This document shows, in pieces, positions 1 through 11,100 of a stretch of 64,000 nucleotides of DNA (position 1 is its first letter; each line of letters opens with the position of its first letter). Position numbers and translations under genes: made by a program. Source of the DNA: Phragmites australis (lineage: Eukaryota; Streptophyta; Magnoliopsida; Poales; Poaceae); contig NC_084924.1 in the NCBI RefSeq assembly GCF_958298935.1, forward strand, positions 3,906,001-3,970,000, read 5' to 3'. The notes under the pieces were generated by a model. The model was given only the letters and a program-made list of their open reading frames with translations, did not search any database and was not told where the DNA came from.

Positions 1-86
1 AAAATAAAAATAAAATAAATATTATTTATATTAAAAGAAAAGTCAAATAAAAATAGCATATCAATCAAAGGTAAAATGGTTAATTA

Positions 87-306
87 CTCCTTCCGTTTAC
101 TTGTTACTATTTTTTACTGCAGCAAATTTGGCCAAATGTTTTTTTAAATTATAGATACTTGAAAATATATAATACTAGTAAAGTTTGTTTCATAATAGAT
201 TTAATAATATAAAAGTTTTAAATATCTATAAATTCTTTTTATAGAAAAACATAAAATCAAATTTGCTATAGTAAAAATAGTGATAAGTAAATTAAAACTG
301 AGGTAG
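87..306. mobile_element. Stowaway-type MITE
   Basis: A 220-bp AT-rich element. The left end reads CTCCTTCCGTTTACTTGT and the right end is its imperfect reverse complement (AAGTAAATTAAAACTGAGGTAG). TA dinucleotides at 85-86 and 307-308 are the expected Stowaway (Tc1/mariner MITE) target duplication. It has no coding capacity. The flanks (1-86 and 307-506) show no gene. Confidence 0.75.
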
Positions 307-506
307 TATACTATCCACTCCGAATCTAGACAATTAAAAAAATATTTACATGAAAAATCTGATACTAAAACGTTTTTAAAAGAATGTAAATTCGTAGCAA
401 AGGATGATTTGTTCTAGGTTTTTAGGCTAGGTGCAGACCTCCAGATCATCTTTAATTCTCGCGGCACCGGCACGACTCAAGCGGCGAGGCGCGGGGAGGA
501 CTGGAG

Positions 507-690
507 TTTTTTTTATTTTTATATTTTTTAGTTAAAATTTAAATAAATAGATTCCCGACGAAGATATTTACAAAAATAGACGCCTGCCACCCTCTCAGGA
601 GGCTGCAGCCCTCTGAGAAGGCGGTTATAGGTCCTAACCGCCCCCTGAGAGGGCGGTAGGCCTAACCGCCCCCTCAGAGGGTAGGTGGGG
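507..690 (+). repeat. MULE left terminal inverted repeat
   Basis: Left arm of the inverted repeat. It runs from a T-rich start through TAAATAAATAGATTCCCGAC and into GC-rich palindromes around 575-690. It pairs with 3905-4120 on the opposite strand with only scattered mismatches. Confidence 0.8.
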
Positions 691-786
691 CCTTCCCGCC
701 TGGCCCAGAGGCTTACCGCCCTCTCAGGGGGCGGTAAGGGCTCCTCCCTGCCCGCCGCGCCGCACCGCCCGCCCGCGCCCTGCTGC

Positions 787-794
787 TATAAAAA
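787..794 (+). promoter_or_regulatory. TATA box of the MULE PB1-type gene
   Basis: TATAAAAA lies just inside the left TIR. It is followed by a GA-rich leader (840-890), a likely 5' UTR splice donor (TTTCGG/GTAAAT near 939-940) and an acceptor at 1303-1304 (TTCCAG/GG), 2 bases before the ATG at 1307. The arrangement fits a core promoter with a 5' UTR intron. Confidence 0.5.
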
Positions 795-1072
795 GGCCAA
801 AAATTGGCCAAAAACCATAAAAATCCGAAAAAAAAGGAAAAGTTGAGAAGAGAAAGGAGAAGAGAGGAGAGGAGAGGGGAGGAAGAGAGGTCGGCGAAGC
901 CCTGCTGTATTTGGACCGCGGATTTGAAGGAAAATTTCGGGTAAATATTTTTTTTCTTTTTATTATTGTTAATTAGTGCAGTAGTAGTATATGACATATA
1001 TTTTAGACATTTACGACTTAGGGTTTAGAAAAATGTCAAATTTAGTTAGAAAATGGTACGATAGCAGTTCAA

Positions 1073-1176
1073 TATAGAATATTATTTTTAGTATATTATT
1101 TTCAATATATTATCTGTAGTATATTATTTTTAGTATATTATCTGTAGTATATTATTTTTAGTATATTATTTGTACC
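1073..1176. repeat. AT-rich tandem repeat in MULE leader intron
   Basis: About three imperfect copies of a roughly 30-bp unit built from AGTATATTATCTGTAGTATA and similar phrases. It lies in the inferred 5' UTR intron of the MULE gene and has no coding potential. Confidence 0.6.
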
Positions 1177-1306
1177 TGCAGATGTAGGAGGCAACAATAG
1201 ATGATAATTTGCGAACCTAGGGTAGCATTTAAAAAATATTTTATCCTGTAATCAGAAATATAGTTTGTTGTCTTAACATGGGTTATGTTTGTGGGTGTTT
1301 CCAGGG

Positions 1307-2283
1307 ATGGCAGATAAATTAATTTTTCAGAGATATTATGGTGATGGTGAAATTAGGTACGGTCCCAATGGTGTAGATCTGTCTGGATTTTGTCATGTTA
1401 TGAAGGGGCTTAGTAAAGCTAATGAGAGGACTATTGTGGGTGTGTGCAAATGACTCATGCGGTTTTTTCAACTGGATCCGCAGCAATATGAGCTGAAGTT
1501 GAAAGCTGTCCTAAGCTGTGCTAGTCATGGATACTTTGGTGAGCTTGTTCCCATCGAAGCCACATCAACTTGGAGGCAGTATGTAGATATATGCTGTGAA
1601 CGTGGCCTGCCGCTTGTTTTGTTAGCTGATGCGTACCTGAAAGATCAAAATGAGATGAACTCTGCAGAAGCAGTAGCGGGACCAAGTGATGCAGTGGAAG
1701 ATGAGTCAGAGGCGGCTAATGTAGGGTCCAAGGAGGAGGTTGGTGACGTTCCAGAGCTGCAACCGATGAGTGTAGCTGATGAAGAGGAGCACATCCCTAG
1801 CATCATTGAAGATATGAATTTGGAGGATGAAGAGTTGGAGGAAGGCCTTGCCAATGGGGATTCTTCCAATGAGGAGGGTAATGCTCCAGTTCCTGTAGAG
1901 TGGAGGGATCAAGAATTTTCGAAGTTTGTGGTTAGCGAGGCTGACCAGACACCGTGGCAGTACCATGAGAATGAGGTGTCACAGGGTGCTATGTACCCTA
2001 CAAAAGAGATAGTTATTGATGCAACGGCCTTCTACTACTGCACCGTCGTACCACGCAGGTACTATTATACATATTTTACTATTAATTTCAATACCATATT
2101 GTTCGTATCTAATGTGATTATTTGTTCATAGGCCCCTCCAGTCAGTACACATGGACGCATGCCGAGTCTTCACAGTCCTCCTACCCTAGTCAGGAGGATG
2201 AGGCTGGCCCCGACACCGCATACGACATCGTCCGTGACTTCTTCGAGGGCACACCTGACTACGACGTCCTTCAGCGGTCCTAG
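1307..2283 (+). pseudogene. MULE transposase N-terminal (PB1-like) relic
   Basis: Two exons fit: 1307-2058 (donor CGCAG/GTACTA) and 2142-2283 (acceptor CCTCCAG/T), giving 298 codons with the frame maintained. The start resembles the N-terminus of grass MuDR-type transposases (FQRYYGDGEIRYGPNGVDLS, then a WRQYVD motif), followed by a long acidic stretch (about residues 95-200) and an EVSQGAMYPTKE segment that in full-length proteins precedes the MuDR domain. An in-frame TGA at 1451-1453 (codon 49) breaks it, and the catalytic domain is absent. A start at 1457 would bypass the stop but lose the PB1-like region. It is therefore called a pseudogene. Family assignment is from remembered motifs. 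Confidence 0.65.
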
Positions 2284-2875
2284 GTTTCCAGTGCACCGCT
2301 TCGGACACAGCCCACGCAAGACGAGCCCTCGACACCGGTGGTCCCTACTAGGCCTACCAGACACGCCGGTCCACCCGACCCCCTCAGATATTCCAAGGGT
2401 CACGTGAGGGTTAACTAGCGGCATCGGGACCACGATGAGGCGCACGGGCGACGGCAACGAGAGAGGCATGAGTAGCATTTTACATTTTATGTAACTAACA
2501 TATGCATATTCGCTTCGTGATGTACTCCTATGTATTAAGATACGTTTACTTTGTATGGTCGACTTAGCATTTCGTAAATGCATTTCATATCAAGACACGT
2601 TCAATGAAGAAGTGACCACAACACTAAACTTTAACCATGACTTGACAACACATGCCTCCTGCCGCAGGCTTTAAACAAGATGTGACAACACTACCCAGCT
2701 TTTTCCAATCAGTAAACAACAACACGGGTACCAATAAATGTGGAATCTCTGACCATGGGCAATGACACAACTTTTCTATTCTTCAAGATGGAATCCGATG
2801 CTCCTCCCACCAGCTACGCCCATGCCCTCACTCCTTTCTTCAAGAGCAAATACAATGCTCTTGCCTCCCCCCAAC

Positions 2876-2883
2876 TATAAATA
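2876..2883 (+). promoter_or_regulatory. TATA box of the MULE GRF-finger gene
   Basis: TATAAATA lies 54 bp upstream of the ATG at 2937, with a short pyrimidine-rich leader between. This spacing is typical of a plant core promoter with a short 5' UTR and suggests that the second MULE gene has its own promoter. Confidence 0.55.
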
Positions 2884-2936
2884 GCCGAACCTCCTTACGG
2901 TGAAGCATCGCTCATTTCTCATATCTCTCAAGTGCA

Positions 2937-3533
2937 ATGTCTTCCTCTGCTCCATCGAGCCCACCAAAGAAACATTGGGGGACTACCATACCTAAAGGTC
3001 TCGAAGCACCAATGTGCTTCTGTGGTGACCTTTGTAAACTCCGCGAGTCGCAGGACATCTCATACACCTATGGGCTGCGCTTTTTCATGTGTGGCAACTA
3101 CGAGTATGACAAGCCTCGCCATGCAACAACTAGTTATCGACCGGTACGGTAACAGATATCCGCCTCATCTCTTCCGATTACGCATCCTTTTTTACTAACA
3201 GCTCATCTTGTTCCATTTGTTCAGTCTCCTCCACCGCTCTGTGATTTTATTCAGTGGCTCGACAATGAGCAAAATGACTCACAGAAGCTGTGGGTCGACA
3301 TGAACATGAGGTGGAGAAGGGAAGCGTACGCACATCGGGAGTACGAGCAACAGCAAGAGGAACTTCGCCTCAAGCGGGAGGAAAAAGAGCGCATGCGGAA
3401 GGCGGTGCACGACGGTACCGTGGCTCAGGCTCGAGAGGCTGAGAGGGAAAGGAAGCGGGAGAGAGCCCGCCGTGCTAAGGCGGCATGTCCCGATGCCCTC
3501 CGAAAAGAAAAGTATCCTAGATGCACTCAGTAG
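2937..3533 (+). CDS. MULE-borne GRF-type zinc finger / coiled-coil protein
   Basis: Two exons, 2937-3143 (donor CCG/GTACGG) and 3225-3533 (acceptor GTTCAG/TCT), join in phase 0 to 172 codons (171 aa) without a stop. Residues about 25-85 form a GRF-like zinc finger: CFCGD, a second Cys, FFMCGNYEYD, then PPPLCDFIQWLD spanning the intron. The rest is a highly charged Arg/Glu/Lys-rich helix (about 100-160) that should form a coiled coil. Proteins of this layout are common accessory genes in grass transposons, and their function is unknown. The ORF is open, has good splice sites and a TATA box, while its neighbour in the same element is broken. It might bind nucleic acid through the GRF finger; that is inference. 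Confidence 0.65.
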
Positions 3534-3904
3534 AAAGTACCTAACGTAACCCGACATACTTTCCCTCCCTAAGGCATGTTATGATTAGGATCGACGCACT
3601 AATAAGTAGGTCTTAGTGTGAACCGTACATGCCACCTTTGTTTTCTCATCGTGTCGTCGCGGTTACAATGTATTGTAATGTTTTCACCCTATGTTTAATA
3701 CTATGTTTGTCCTCATTCACACCCCATACCCACGTAAAATGCTGCAACTATTAATTACTGATTTTTCTCTCCCGCTATTACATAACCTACTCCAAATTTA
3801 AATTCTTAATTTCCTTATACCCTTTCCTTTTTTATTTCTTTAATTAAAAAAATACATTTTAGAAGATAAAATGGGGAAAAAAATATTTTTAGAAGAAAAA
3901 ATGC

Positions 3905-4120
3905 CCCTATCCGCCCCCTGAGAGGGCGGCTAGGGCCTAGGGGGCGGTTACCCCCTCTTGCCGCCCTCTGAGGGGGCGGTTAGGCCTACCGCCCTCTCAG
4001 GGGGCGGTTAGGACCCGTAACCGCCCTCTCAGAGGGCGGCAGTCATCTAGTTTTGCAAATATCTTCGTCGAAAATCTATTTATTTAAATTTTAACTAAAA
4101 AATATATAAAAATAAAAAAT
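3905..4120 (-). repeat. MULE right terminal inverted repeat
   Basis: Right arm, the inverted counterpart of 507-690. It contains four to five CCGCCC(C/T)CTGAGAGGGCGG-like palindromes between 3910 and 4042 and then the AT-rich outer part ending in ATAAAAATAAAAAAT. Confidence 0.8.
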
Positions 4121-5142
4121 GGGGCGGATGGGATTGCGAACAGGCCAGATCAGTTTGCCTTTTTTTCCCCCTGCAATGTAATCCACATGATTTAGATTTA
4201 GATTTGGATTTTTTTTCCTTTTATATGCACTCAACAATTCAAAAGATATGTTTCAACAATTTGTAAAAGGTATTTTAAAAATTGTAAAGACCTAATCCAA
4301 CTTTTCCAAAATATATGTTCAACAATTTATTAGACCTATTTTAACAATTTATGATAGCATGTTCTACTTTTTTTTGTGCGATTTGTTGAAACGGTGGGTT
4401 TGAATTTTGACTTGTTGAAAAGGTTCACTCGAAATATTGATCTTTTAAAAAGAAACTCAAAATATATTCATATTAAATCTTATTTTGTTACATTAATTAT
4501 AAATAACACAACGGTCTTTAACGGTTTTCAAAATGAACCTTTGGTTTAACAACCACCACAACAACAAACTTTTATCCCAAACAAATTAAGATCGGCTGAA
4601 ATAAAACCCATAAAATGCAACTAAAAAGAAGATAAAAAATAATAATGATAACAAAGGTACTAAGCAATAGTAAAATTAAAAATAATAACGATATAAAAAG
4701 ATTGATCTATAAGTTATAGTATATATTACTAATTTTCACCCGCTTTTATCCTTAGGCATCCGGTTTTCAAAATAAACATCCGGTTTAAGAGAAAATAAAT
4801 TTAAAGTTAGGAAAATATACATAAATCTCATCGCACCGTACCAACCCACCCCCTCCACTGCACTGCCAGCCAATAGGAGTCCAACACGTCACCTGACCGA
4901 TGTGGTGGTAGCACTCGATTGACCGACGTATAGGAAATCAGAATAATCAGGCCAACATGTACACGGATACATGCATTAGCTTTTATATTCAAAACTCATG
5001 CTTCGTATACAGAGAAATGTTGCAACAACTACAACTCCCAGAGCACAAAAAGAGAAAGAACAAGGAACTGGAGGACAATCAATCGATTTACAGTGTCTTG
5101 CTGCCAATGAAGTGAGCACAGGCTCTTCTATGCCAAGCGCTG
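4121..5142. other. Gene-free spacer downstream of CUL4
   Basis: AT-rich spacer between the MULE and the CUL4 stop codon. It probably includes the CUL4 3' UTR at its right end. Apart from the SINE-like patch at 4548-4600, nothing recognisable was seen. Confidence 0.5.
4548..4600 (-). mobile_element. Degenerate Au-SINE-like 3' end
   Basis: A run of AAC/CAAC triplets followed by CTTTTATCCCAAACAAATTA resembles the reverse complement of the Au-SINE 3' end (a TTG-rich tail preceded by a CCCAANCAAGTTGGGG-type core). It is more diverged than the copy at 10426-10487, and no target duplication was seen. Confidence 0.4.
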
Positions 5143-8100
5143 TCAAGCCAGGTAGTTGTAGATCTGGGGGTTACTCCTGTCTCTCTCCAGATACTCCCGA
5201 TCGATTAAGCTCTCTATTCTTTTCTTGATGTCAGCTGGCTTAACTGGGAACTTGAGCTGAAATGGGGGAAGCCCATATGGGTTAAAAGGGTCCAACTATA
5301 CCGTGAGGAAAAATAGCATACACAGCCAGATTTGGATGCTGAGGTGTCACCTGCTGATAAAGCTCAGTTATTAGAAGGGTGTGGCTGAGGACTTTCCTCG
5401 TCTTCATTATTCGAACAATGGCCGCATCAACCTGCATAGAACCAAAAGAACATTGTCACATTATGACTTTGATAGGATCATAAGAAAAATGAAGTTCCAC
5501 CACCTATAATATTAAAGAAAATGAAAAAAAAGGTACGATCTAACTTTTCTAGCATAAAGCATCCAGCACGTATCAACTGAGCAAGCAAAAGCACTGACAT
5601 ATTGGTCAAACTAACAATGTTAAAAAGTCCCCAAGGATAATTTGCATGTATATACAGAAAAATCAAGCTGCCCATTCTACAGCTAAACTACTGGGCATTT
5701 CAGTTTGCTAGCATAGAGAGTTAAAGCACCTGATACTGCCGATCCTGAAATACTCTCTCAGTGGTGCTCGTGTTTTCTTCTACTGTTTCCTTCATCTGAA
5801 TTGCATTCACCTGGAAGTGCACAACAGCAGGTCAAGCTTAATGACCAGACCGAATCGCACTCAAATTGAAGAAAGCAAATATTACCTTTATGCGATAGAG
5901 GGGAGCACTAAATTCTTCATTAAATACAAATCCATCCTTATCTTCTACATCTCTCCCTTTTGGTATCTGAAAATATAAATTACAACTAAAGAAGTTGCAT
6001 ATTGAAAATACCAACTCATGAAGCAAAAAATAAAGGATCACACCTTTTGGAGAACCCGAACTTTACCACATGCAAGTGATTGCAGTGTTCTTCTCAATTC
6101 TTTATCCTCGATGCCAGTGGAGTCTTTGATGTCGAGGAAGCTTAGCTTTTGTGCGTCATTGAACAACATCAAAACCACACACTGACAACAGGAAGAGTTA
6201 GTAAGAGTAAAAAAATTGTTCTCAGATGATAACAACTAATAAGAACTGAAAAAATGGGATGAAAATGCACCTGAAATAATGACACAGCAAGTTCCTTTTT
6301 GCCTTTGGGAAAGTCTGCTTTTAAGACACAGTGTCCCAAAGAATTTTGCCACATTAAACGCCTTCCACTGTACTTACTCAAATAGAACTCTTTAAATATA
6401 TCCTGTCCAAAGGGAAAGAGCGTTAAATAAAATGTTCCGATAGTCTCATTAAAATATTTATTATACCACCACCATCATGTCCATAGACTAACCTGATACA
6501 CATTCAGTTCGTGCGGGAGTTTCACATCCATAGGTGGATATGTTGGCCAATAGCTGTAAATCAATAGATTTTTATCAGAAATGCATATATATGATCGACA
6601 ACATCGACAGTTGCATGTTGGCATGCTTAGCTGCAATAATCCATTGCTGTCAGATGCCACCTACCGGCTATGGACTATGGAGCACATGCATGGGTATTAG
6701 GTTTACACAATTATCATAGTAATGACTAATGAAACATGCTCTTCGGTATTCATATCAAAGTGACGAGGCAAAAGATGCCTACCCTGTTGTAAGGACATGG
6801 ACACTCATTTCAATGCCAGAGGGAAGCTTTGTCCTCGCCTGAGATGATTGCCTGAACGAATCATTTATTTCTTTGGATAATTCGATGTCCTAAGAAACCA
6901 GAAGGTACAAATAATGTTACAAGGGTACTGAATCGATATAAAGAAATGTTGAAAATCTAGATGCACCTAAGGAAACAAGCATACAGGTTTGCAAAATAAG
7001 ATACACTAGAAAGATCATTATAGTGATAACAGCTAACGCTACCTTGAACATTCCCTCCAGCTTGTTGGTAAACTGACTACCGCACTCAGTTTTGAGCTGC
7101 AAACAGAAAACATGTTGATTAAGTTTTCCACATAAGTCGGAACACATATGAAAAAAATCGACCCTCTGAAAAGACAGTATTACTTTTGTGATCATTGACT
7201 TTTCAGCATCTATTGATGCGCTCTTCCCTAGCAGCAATCTCTTAGCTAGATCCTTCTTGTAGAATGCCTCAAATACATCTTTACCCTGCAGTTGATAAAA
7301 TATAAAGATTGCAATTACATACTATATAAACTGAGTTTTGACTTTACGAATCAGCGCCTTCTATTCTCCAAACAATTGTATCAGTTTCATTATTTACATC
7401 ATATAATAGTATTTTCAAGGGGTTTACCTCTTCCTAGAAGCCTCATAAGGTAGGCTTCTCAGGAAAAAAAAAACATGGGAGTAAGCAGCTTAGGCTTATC
7501 TAAAAATTTAAGCCAATATCCCCCTGTTTAGGAAGGCCTAAACTTATAGCATCTATGGGATTAAGCTTTAAACTTTCCAAACAGGCCCTTTGCAAAGTTA
7601 TAAATGCTAATTTTTCCCTATATGATCATGATATGCAAAGCCAAACTTACTACTACATAAAGTGCATAATTGACCAAAAGGGCCCCACATATGTAATGCA
7701 ATAGACATGCAACTAGCATAGAGAGAAGTGGAAATTATATTAGTGATCACGAAGAAATGCAATTTAATTAGTGAATCAAACAGCTCAATAACTTACCTGT
7801 ATAAACCGAAACAGAACCAAAACTTTATCGAGTATGCCCTCCATCTCTTCTTCTGAAGTCCCTTTATTTCCAGCTCGAAGTTTCTCATCGAGAAACTTTG
7901 CAATCAATTCAGCTGGTCGATTCTGTTGTCAGGGAAATAGTCATGAGCCCAATCATTTGACAGGAAAACAAAGAACAAAAGCAAAATTCTAACTACACCA
8001 CATTTTAAATTACACATCTACCAGGAATGGAAAGACTAGCTATGAAAGCTAATAATGAACAAAATTACAGGCAGCAATGTTTGTCAACTTTAAAATATAA

Positions 8101-11100
8101 AAGACTCAAAGTGGTAATTATCAACTAGCACTAAACTAATGCAGTGCTAGAGGGTGCCATGTGGTGCTATGTATAACATACACTAGCCACAATACGAAGG
8201 TCAAAGAAATTATTGGTGGCTTTTGAAAGTATAGCATAAGTATTTTTCTAATCATATAATTTTTCAACGTGAGCACTATAAATATTTTGGACGAAATTAT
8301 TGGTCAAACATTTAAAATTTTGACGACATAGTTGCCATGATAACCAGAGGGAAAAATAAATAGAAGTGTAGAAAACAAAGACTGAACGGCATGTATGAAA
8401 AGAATTACATTGACATGCATATACATTATAGGCTATCTTCTTAGTACTGTAAAACTGAAACACAGGTCAAGCAGAATGATAAAATATCACCCACCTGACG
8501 TAGATTGATAAGGTGCTCAAAAGAATCTTTTATAGTATTGGAGAAAGCCTCATTCTTGGCAAAACTTTCTTCCAATATTTTATCGAGGGATGCCTTAAAT
8601 TCCAGAAGAAATGGAACCAGTTCTTTATCCTTTTCTTCATCCATAATAATGCCCTGACCTGTGGCCCGGATATATGAGCTAAGTGCTAGTTTTAGCAACT
8701 CAACGGCATTAACCCTCTGGAAAAGGTTGTACATCCTCGAGAGGTCATTTATACGATTTGCATCCATAAGCATTGTGAATCCCTGAAAAACAACCCCAAA
8801 AAAAACAGACATACAGTCATACACACAAAAGCCAACGAGTAGAGCATAAGTTAAACTAAATTGAGAGTTGCTGAATCAAAAACAAAGGAAACCGAATAGT
8901 TAGCCCAACGATTATAATCATGGTAAAAGTAAACATTATTGCAGTGTAAGAATCTCATGGCCAACAAGATCCATATAAAATCGTAATATCATGCTTGTGC
9001 AGGCCACATAAAAGGTATTGAAATTGTAAAAGCAGATGTTCACCTTCTCAATAATTGCAGATGTATGTCGTTCTAGCAATTGCTTTTCTGTAGTTGCAAT
9101 CAGTTGCTTCCTCGTGTTAGCTTCCAAATATAGAATGCACCTTTCATGTTCTTCGTGCAACCTTGACTGCATAATTCAGGTGCCACACTATCAGTTAGAT
9201 GCTGTACCTGACTAGTTCTACGCAAACAAACAACATGAAGAACAAAAAGAAAGCTATCATTACCTCCACATGCTTCAGATAGTCTGGAATATCAGATTGT
9301 TGCATATATTTGACACCTTCCGTAGCATAAAATTCAGACGTGCATTCAAGGAAGGGCTTTTCAAAAATCTCAGAATACATTCCAAGAGCAGTAAACATCT
9401 TCAGAAGATGGCTAAGTAACGTCCTATCTATTGCTTCACCAAGTCTGATCAGGAAATAAAGATTATTGAATAAGCAGATTTATAGTTGACAGGACTATGA
9501 ATAATCAAGGGGCAGAGACCCTTTGAGTTCACAAGTTCAGTCACATAAATGAGTTCCACACATAGATGCAGTTACCACACCTTCCACAAGTGAACTGACT
9601 TTTTTTTCACTAATTACTCTTTTCTAAAAATTATTTGCACATGTTGCATGTCTTAAAAGTCTGAATACAATTTAACTCAGCGGATACTAAATCCAAGTGA
9701 ATCAAAACATCATAGATGGATTAAAAAAAATCCACGTTAATATAAGGAGAAAAAGCATAACACATTCAGTGATATTTTTTAACATCTTCACAATGTCAGA
9801 AACATACGATTATACGAACCTGTACCAAAATCAAATAACTTAGAACTTAGAGCAAACAGGCTGCACACTTGTCTGCCTGAAGGCGTTGAGATTGAGTGGC
9901 CTGTGGATCGATGAATATTATAACATTCAAATGAAAACAGAGTTGACACACTGCAGATGGAATGTGGGGGAAAGAAGAATATTTGTGTTCTTCAATTGTG
10001 ATGATAGTTGTCACTGGGCCTATTCATGGGCATCTGCTCAGCACAATTTTGACAAACCCAGGGCAGGGCCAGGCATCAATTTTATGTCATGTGCGCACGA
10101 GTGTGCTCTTTCCCAAACCCAATAGTGCACGTTAGCATGCATATCTACTACATATTTATTAATTTTCTAACTGAAATGTAATATTAAAAATACTTTATTT
10201 AGGAAGTGGGAACATAATATAAAAGTTCAGGGTTTTCAGGCTTCGTGTTCATGATAGTCAGGCCAGACCCTGGCCAGGCTATGCAAAGTTGGGCCTGCAG
10301 CTGGCCTGGCCTAGGTTTGAACACCTCCAGTTGTCACTTGTTGGATCATAATATGGATCATACGGTCCCACATGGCTCACATGATTCGGACTGGCCATTG
10401 TCTCATAGGGTCATGCTCCAGCATACAACAACAACAGCAGCAACAACAGCAACAAAGCCTTTGTCCCAAGCAAGTTGGGGTAGGCTAATGCTCCAGCATA
10501 CAGATTCATCAAAATCATGATCCTACTCTAAATATAGTAATAATATACAGGTATATGGGTGTGCAACTTTGACTATCCATTGTAAACTCAAGTATTATTG
10601 GCATAATTTCGTCTATTCTATCTCCATCTGCACGCTTTTGTTTCACGCTAAATAAACAATATCCCTTCTATACTGAATTTTATAATGGGTCTTAGAATTG
10701 ATGTAAATGATACAGCAATATTTATATGTTGGAATGTTGGACTAAATACTACAGAGTTCATATTAAAGGCATATTATCTCAGATTCTCAACATGTAACAT
10801 ATGAGCACTTTCCAAAATTTGATAAAATCATAAGCCTATGGTCTGATACAATCAAACACAATTTAAATTCTGCTTGGACCATAATTAAGCACACAAAAAG
10901 GTCCACAGATGGTAACAAATTTGAGTATGCTGTGAACATATCACTAACAGAACTTATCACAAAAGAAAAGCATACCTCTCGCTCTCAATCAATCTGAGAA
11001 GGCCAGTTACAGTTTTGTGTTCAATCTCCAGGGATAGTGATAGATGCTTGCGGAACAGTTGCAACCCCATATCCCACACTGAACAAATATTTGCAACATT

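Larger units (their letters stand above)
507..4120 (+). mobile_element. Mutator-like element (MULE), no catalytic transposase
   Basis: A 3.6-kb unit bounded by long terminal inverted repeats of about 180-210 bp (507-690 and about 3905-4120). The arms match closely through an AT-rich outer part, a GACGAAGATATTT core and an inner part made of repeated GC-rich palindromes such as CCGCCCTCTCAGAGGGCGG. It carries two plus-strand genes: a PB1-like N-terminal transposase relic (1307-2283) and an intact GRF-finger gene (2937-3533). No DDE core, SWIM finger or other catalytic region is visible, so it is inferred to be a deletion derivative moved in trans. Long TIRs and the protein types point to MULE. 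A clean 9-bp target duplication was not found, so the exact ends are uncertain by a few bases. Confidence 0.75.
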
